Below are positions 62,131 to 64,000 of a stretch of 64,000 bases of DNA, piece by piece. Every line of letters begins with the position of its first letter. The first letter of the stretch is position 1. The translations under genes were made by a program, and so were the position numbers. The DNA lies in contig NZ_SDLV01000003.1 of the NCBI RefSeq assembly GCF_004916905.1, positions 347,076 to 411,075 of the forward strand. Reading direction: 5' to 3'. Source of the DNA: Chryseobacterium candidae (GTDB lineage Bacteria > Bacteroidota > Bacteroidia > Flavobacteriales > Weeksellaceae). The notes below the pieces were generated by a model. The model had not been told where the DNA came from and did not search any database. It was given only the letters and a program-made list of their open reading frames with translations.

Positions 62131-62814
62131 ATGAAAATCTTATTTACCAAAAATATAGACCATACGCTTATATCCAAAGAATTAGGAGAGGATATTTTGG
62201 TTGACTGTGTTGAGGTGATTAAGACCAAACCCATCATGATCAGTCCTTTTGAACTGAAGAATTATTCTCTTATTTTCACCAGTGTCAATGGAGTTGCTTC
62301 TTTTTTTAAAAACAGATTCAAACCCAATGAGAATTTTACAGCCAAAAACTACAACAAGATCTATTGTGTAGGGGAAAAGACCAAAAGAGAACTAAGGAAG
62401 CATGGCTTTGGGACATTTAAGGTACTTAAGAATGCTGAAACACTTTCCAGATTCATTATCGGAAAATGCCAGCACGAGCAGTTCCTTCATTTCTGCGGCA
62501 ATCTTGCCATTAACGTTCTGGACAAAGACCTTCCGTTACAAAACATTAAGTACAAAAAAGTTACAATTTATAATACAGAGGAAATCAATCCTGTAATAAC
62601 TGAAAAATATCATGCTGTGGTATTTTTTAGTCCGAGCGGAGTTCGTAGTTTTGCAAGGCGAAATTCTCTGGAAGGCATGAAGCTTTTTTCCATTGGCGAA
62701 ACCACTTCCGGTGAGCTGAGAAATTATACGCAGGAAGAAATTTTTACTTCTGAAGAAAATACCCTGACATCCATCTTTGCATTGATCAGAAAAGAAATCG
62801 GAAGTAGAATTTAG
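62131..62814 (+). CDS. hemD: Uroporphyrinogen-III synthase
   Basis: A 227-residue protein with the two-lobed HemD pattern: YSLIFTSVNGVASFFKNRF and IYCVGEKTKRELRKHGF in the first lobe, AVVFFSPSGVRSFARRN and LFSIGETTSGELRNY in the second. It cyclises hydroxymethylbilane with ring D inversion. HemD is weakly conserved, and position between hemC and hemE adds support. Confidence 0.88.
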   Translation: MKILFTKNIDHTLISKELGEDILVDCVEVIKTKPIMISPFELKNYSLIFTSVNGVASFFKNRFKPNENFTAKNYNKIYCVGEKTKRELRKHGFGTFKVLKNAETLSRFIIGKCQHEQFLHFCGNLAINVLDKDLPLQNIKYKKVTIYNTEEINPVITEKYHAVVFFSPSGVRSFARRNSLEGMKLFSIGETTSGELRNYTQEEIFTSEENTLTSIFALIRKEIGSRI

Positions 62815-62861
62815 AATATCTGTTACCGAAATATTGCCGGTAATATTAGTTACAATAGATT

Positions 62862-63893
62862 ATGATAAAAAACGACCTATATTTAAAAGCACTTCGCGGA
62901 GAAACCGTTGAAAGACCTCCTGTCTGGATGATGAGGCAGGCTGGAAGATATCTGCCGGAATTCATTGCTTTAAGAGATCAATATGATTTTTTTACAAGAT
63001 GCCAGACTCCTGAACTTGCCGCAGAGATCACTCTGCAGCCTATCCGAAGATTTCCTCTGGATGCCGCGATTCTGTTTTCTGATATCCTGGTAGTTCCGCA
63101 GGCAATGGGAATTGATTTCAAAATGAAAGAATCTGTTGGCCCATGGCTGGATACTCCAATCAGAACGATGGAGCAGGTCCAGAATATTGAAACTCCGGAT
63201 GTGAATGACACTTTAGGTTACGTTTTTGATGCTATTGAACTTACTCTCCAGAAGCTGGACAATGATATTCCATTGATCGGTTTTGCGGGTTCTCCATGGA
63301 CTATCCTTTGCTACTGTGTGGAAGGAAAAGGAAGTAAAGCTTTTGATATTGCAAAATCTTTCTGTTTCCAGCAGCCTGAAGCCGCTCATTTATTATTACA
63401 AAAAATCACAGATACTACGATTGCCTATTTAAAGAGAAAAGTAGAAAAAGGAGTTTCTGCAGTACAGGTTTTTGATTCCTGGGGAGGAATGCTTTCTCCT
63501 ACAGATTATCAGGAATTCTCATGGCAGTATATCAACCAGATTGTTGAAGCATTAAGCCCGCTTACGCATGTTGTGGTATTTGGAAAAGGATGCTGGTTTG
63601 CACTGGAAGATATGACCATGTCTAAAGCTTCTGCTCTTGGGGTAGACTGGACTATTAAGCCCGAATTCGCAAGAACCCTGACCAACCATACGATGACGCT
63701 GCAGGGGAATTTTGATCCTGCAAGGCTTCATTCAACCCCTGAAACGATTAAGAAGATGGTGAATGAAATGATTAACCGTTTTGGAAAAGACAGATATATT
63801 GCCAACTTAGGTCATGGAATTCTACCGAATGTACCTGTTGAAAATGCTGAAGCATTCATCAGAGCGGTAGTTGACTGGAAACCGAATGTATAA
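62862..63893 (+). CDS. hemE: Uroporphyrinogen decarboxylase
   Basis: A 343-residue enzyme that removes four carboxyl groups to give coproporphyrinogen III. The signature [17 protein letters not shown] lies near the N-terminus, and [28 protein letters not shown] and [18 protein letters not shown] follow. It is the last gene of the hemACDE run in this window and ends at a terminator. Confidence 0.96.
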   Translation: MIKNDLYLKALRGETVERPPVWMMRQAGRYLPEFIALRDQYDFFTRCQTPELAAEITLQPIRRFPLDAAILFSDILVVPQAMGIDFKMKESVGPWLDTPIRTMEQVQNIETPDVNDTLGYVFDAIELTLQKLDNDIPLIGFAGSPWTILCYCVEGKGSKAFDIAKSFCFQQPEAAHLLLQKITDTTIAYLKRKVEKGVSAVQVFDSWGGMLSPTDYQEFSWQYINQIVEALSPLTHVVVFGKGCWFALEDMTMSKASALGVDWTIKPEFARTLTNHTMTLQGNFDPARLHSTPETIKKMVNEMINRFGKDRYIANLGHGILPNVPVENAEAFIRAVVDWKPNV

Positions 63894-63916
63894 GATTATT
63901 CTCTTAAGAAAATATA

Positions 63917-63951
63917 AAAGCCTTGTTATCCATTAACAGGGCTTTTTTATT
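63917..63951 (+). terminator. Terminator after hemE
   Basis: Twelve-base arms with one G-U pair (63917-63928, 63934-63945) and a five-base loop, followed by TTTTT. Confidence 0.9.
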
Positions 63952-63970
63952 GTAATTGTCCCGTCCTAAA

Positions 63971-63995
63971 ATAAGTTGACACTTAATCAACTTAT
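63971..63995. repeat. Inverted repeat at the window end, possible insertion-sequence end
   Basis: ATAAGTTGA (63971-63979) and TCAACTTAT (63987-63995) pair perfectly. It follows GTCCCGTCCTAAA, wording I associate with ends of IS elements in this group, but no transposase lies inside the window. Confidence 0.35.
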
Positions 63996-64000
63996 ATTAT

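Noticed and set aside
1..64000. CRISPR arrays
   Set aside because: No set of regularly spaced direct repeats with unique spacers was seen. The seven promoter modules are too far apart and are tied to genes.
1..64000. tRNA or rRNA genes
   Set aside because: Intergenic regions were read for T-arm and acceptor-stem patterns and none was convincing.

Overview
The window looks like a chromosomal segment of a Flavobacteriia/Weeksellaceae bacterium, most likely Chryseobacterium or a close relative. This is an inference from several signs: AT-rich DNA; Bacteroidetes-type promoters (TAnnTTTG -7 boxes, some with a TTG about 20 nt upstream); a SusC/RagA-type TonB receptor; a type IX secretion (T9SS) C-terminal domain on a secreted protease; glutamine synthetase III; single-chain GlyRS; and few Shine-Dalgarno sequences.

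Layout. 1-5.2 kb: start of a SusC-like receptor, two AraC regulators, OsmC, and a TetR-thiolase pair with a clear operator. 5.4-7.7 kb: FabF and an L,D-transpeptidase-like protein. 7.9-9.4 kb: a phage-tail-spike-like protein standing alone. 9.5-25.1 kb: housekeeping and envelope genes (MsrB, DUF445, PyrD, RluA-type pseudouridine synthase, GlyRS, an M48 protease, a serine hydrolase, UmuC, a CPA1 antiporter). 25.3-39.0 kb: an accessory island. It holds a signal-less phage-endolysin-like M15 peptidase, a patatin-like phospholipase, a small acidic protein, two fibre-like proteins sharing an N-terminal module, a 1261-residue giant protein, a deaminase polymorphic toxin with its SUKH immunity protein, an orphan, and a WYL-domain regulator. 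39.0-47.2 kb: TonB-C-like protein, TadA, GNAT, CoaX, an M1 peptidase, DinB, and a DUF6909-like protein. 47.2-48.1 kb: a decayed IS982-type transposase. 48.1-53.7 kb: T9SS metzincin, GlnN, NlpC/P60 lipoprotein, pentapeptide protein. 53.8-59.5 kb: the mreB-mreC-mreD-pbp2-rodA rod-shape operon. 59.9-63.9 kb: hemA-hemC-hemD-hemE.

The most unusual signal is a 35-bp promoter-like module repeated seven times on the + strand (6767, 23447, 25272, 25856, 27129, 27479, 37985). Each copy has an ACGWCA...TTTTGTCG partial inverted repeat, and in every copy the element starts exactly 27 nt before a TAnnTTTG box. Five copies stand directly before the M15 peptidase, the patatin, the acidic protein, the fibre operon and the WYL regulator. 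Two point into regions without a recognisable + strand gene, antisense to neighbours. The spacing is not that of the ordinary Bacteroidetes promoter. I infer a dedicated sigma factor or activator/repressor, possibly the WYL protein, running a lysis/fibre/toxin regulon. No phage capsid, terminase, sheath or integrase gene is present, so this is not an intact prophage or contractile system within the window.

Other points are palindromic repeat elements between genes (a perfect 44-bp palindrome at 41763, two related palindromes with a one-base centre at 14412 and 44728, a GC-rich hairpin at 14485), a class-2-like PyrD with Cys where the class 2 serine is expected, and a candidate operator over the umuC start.
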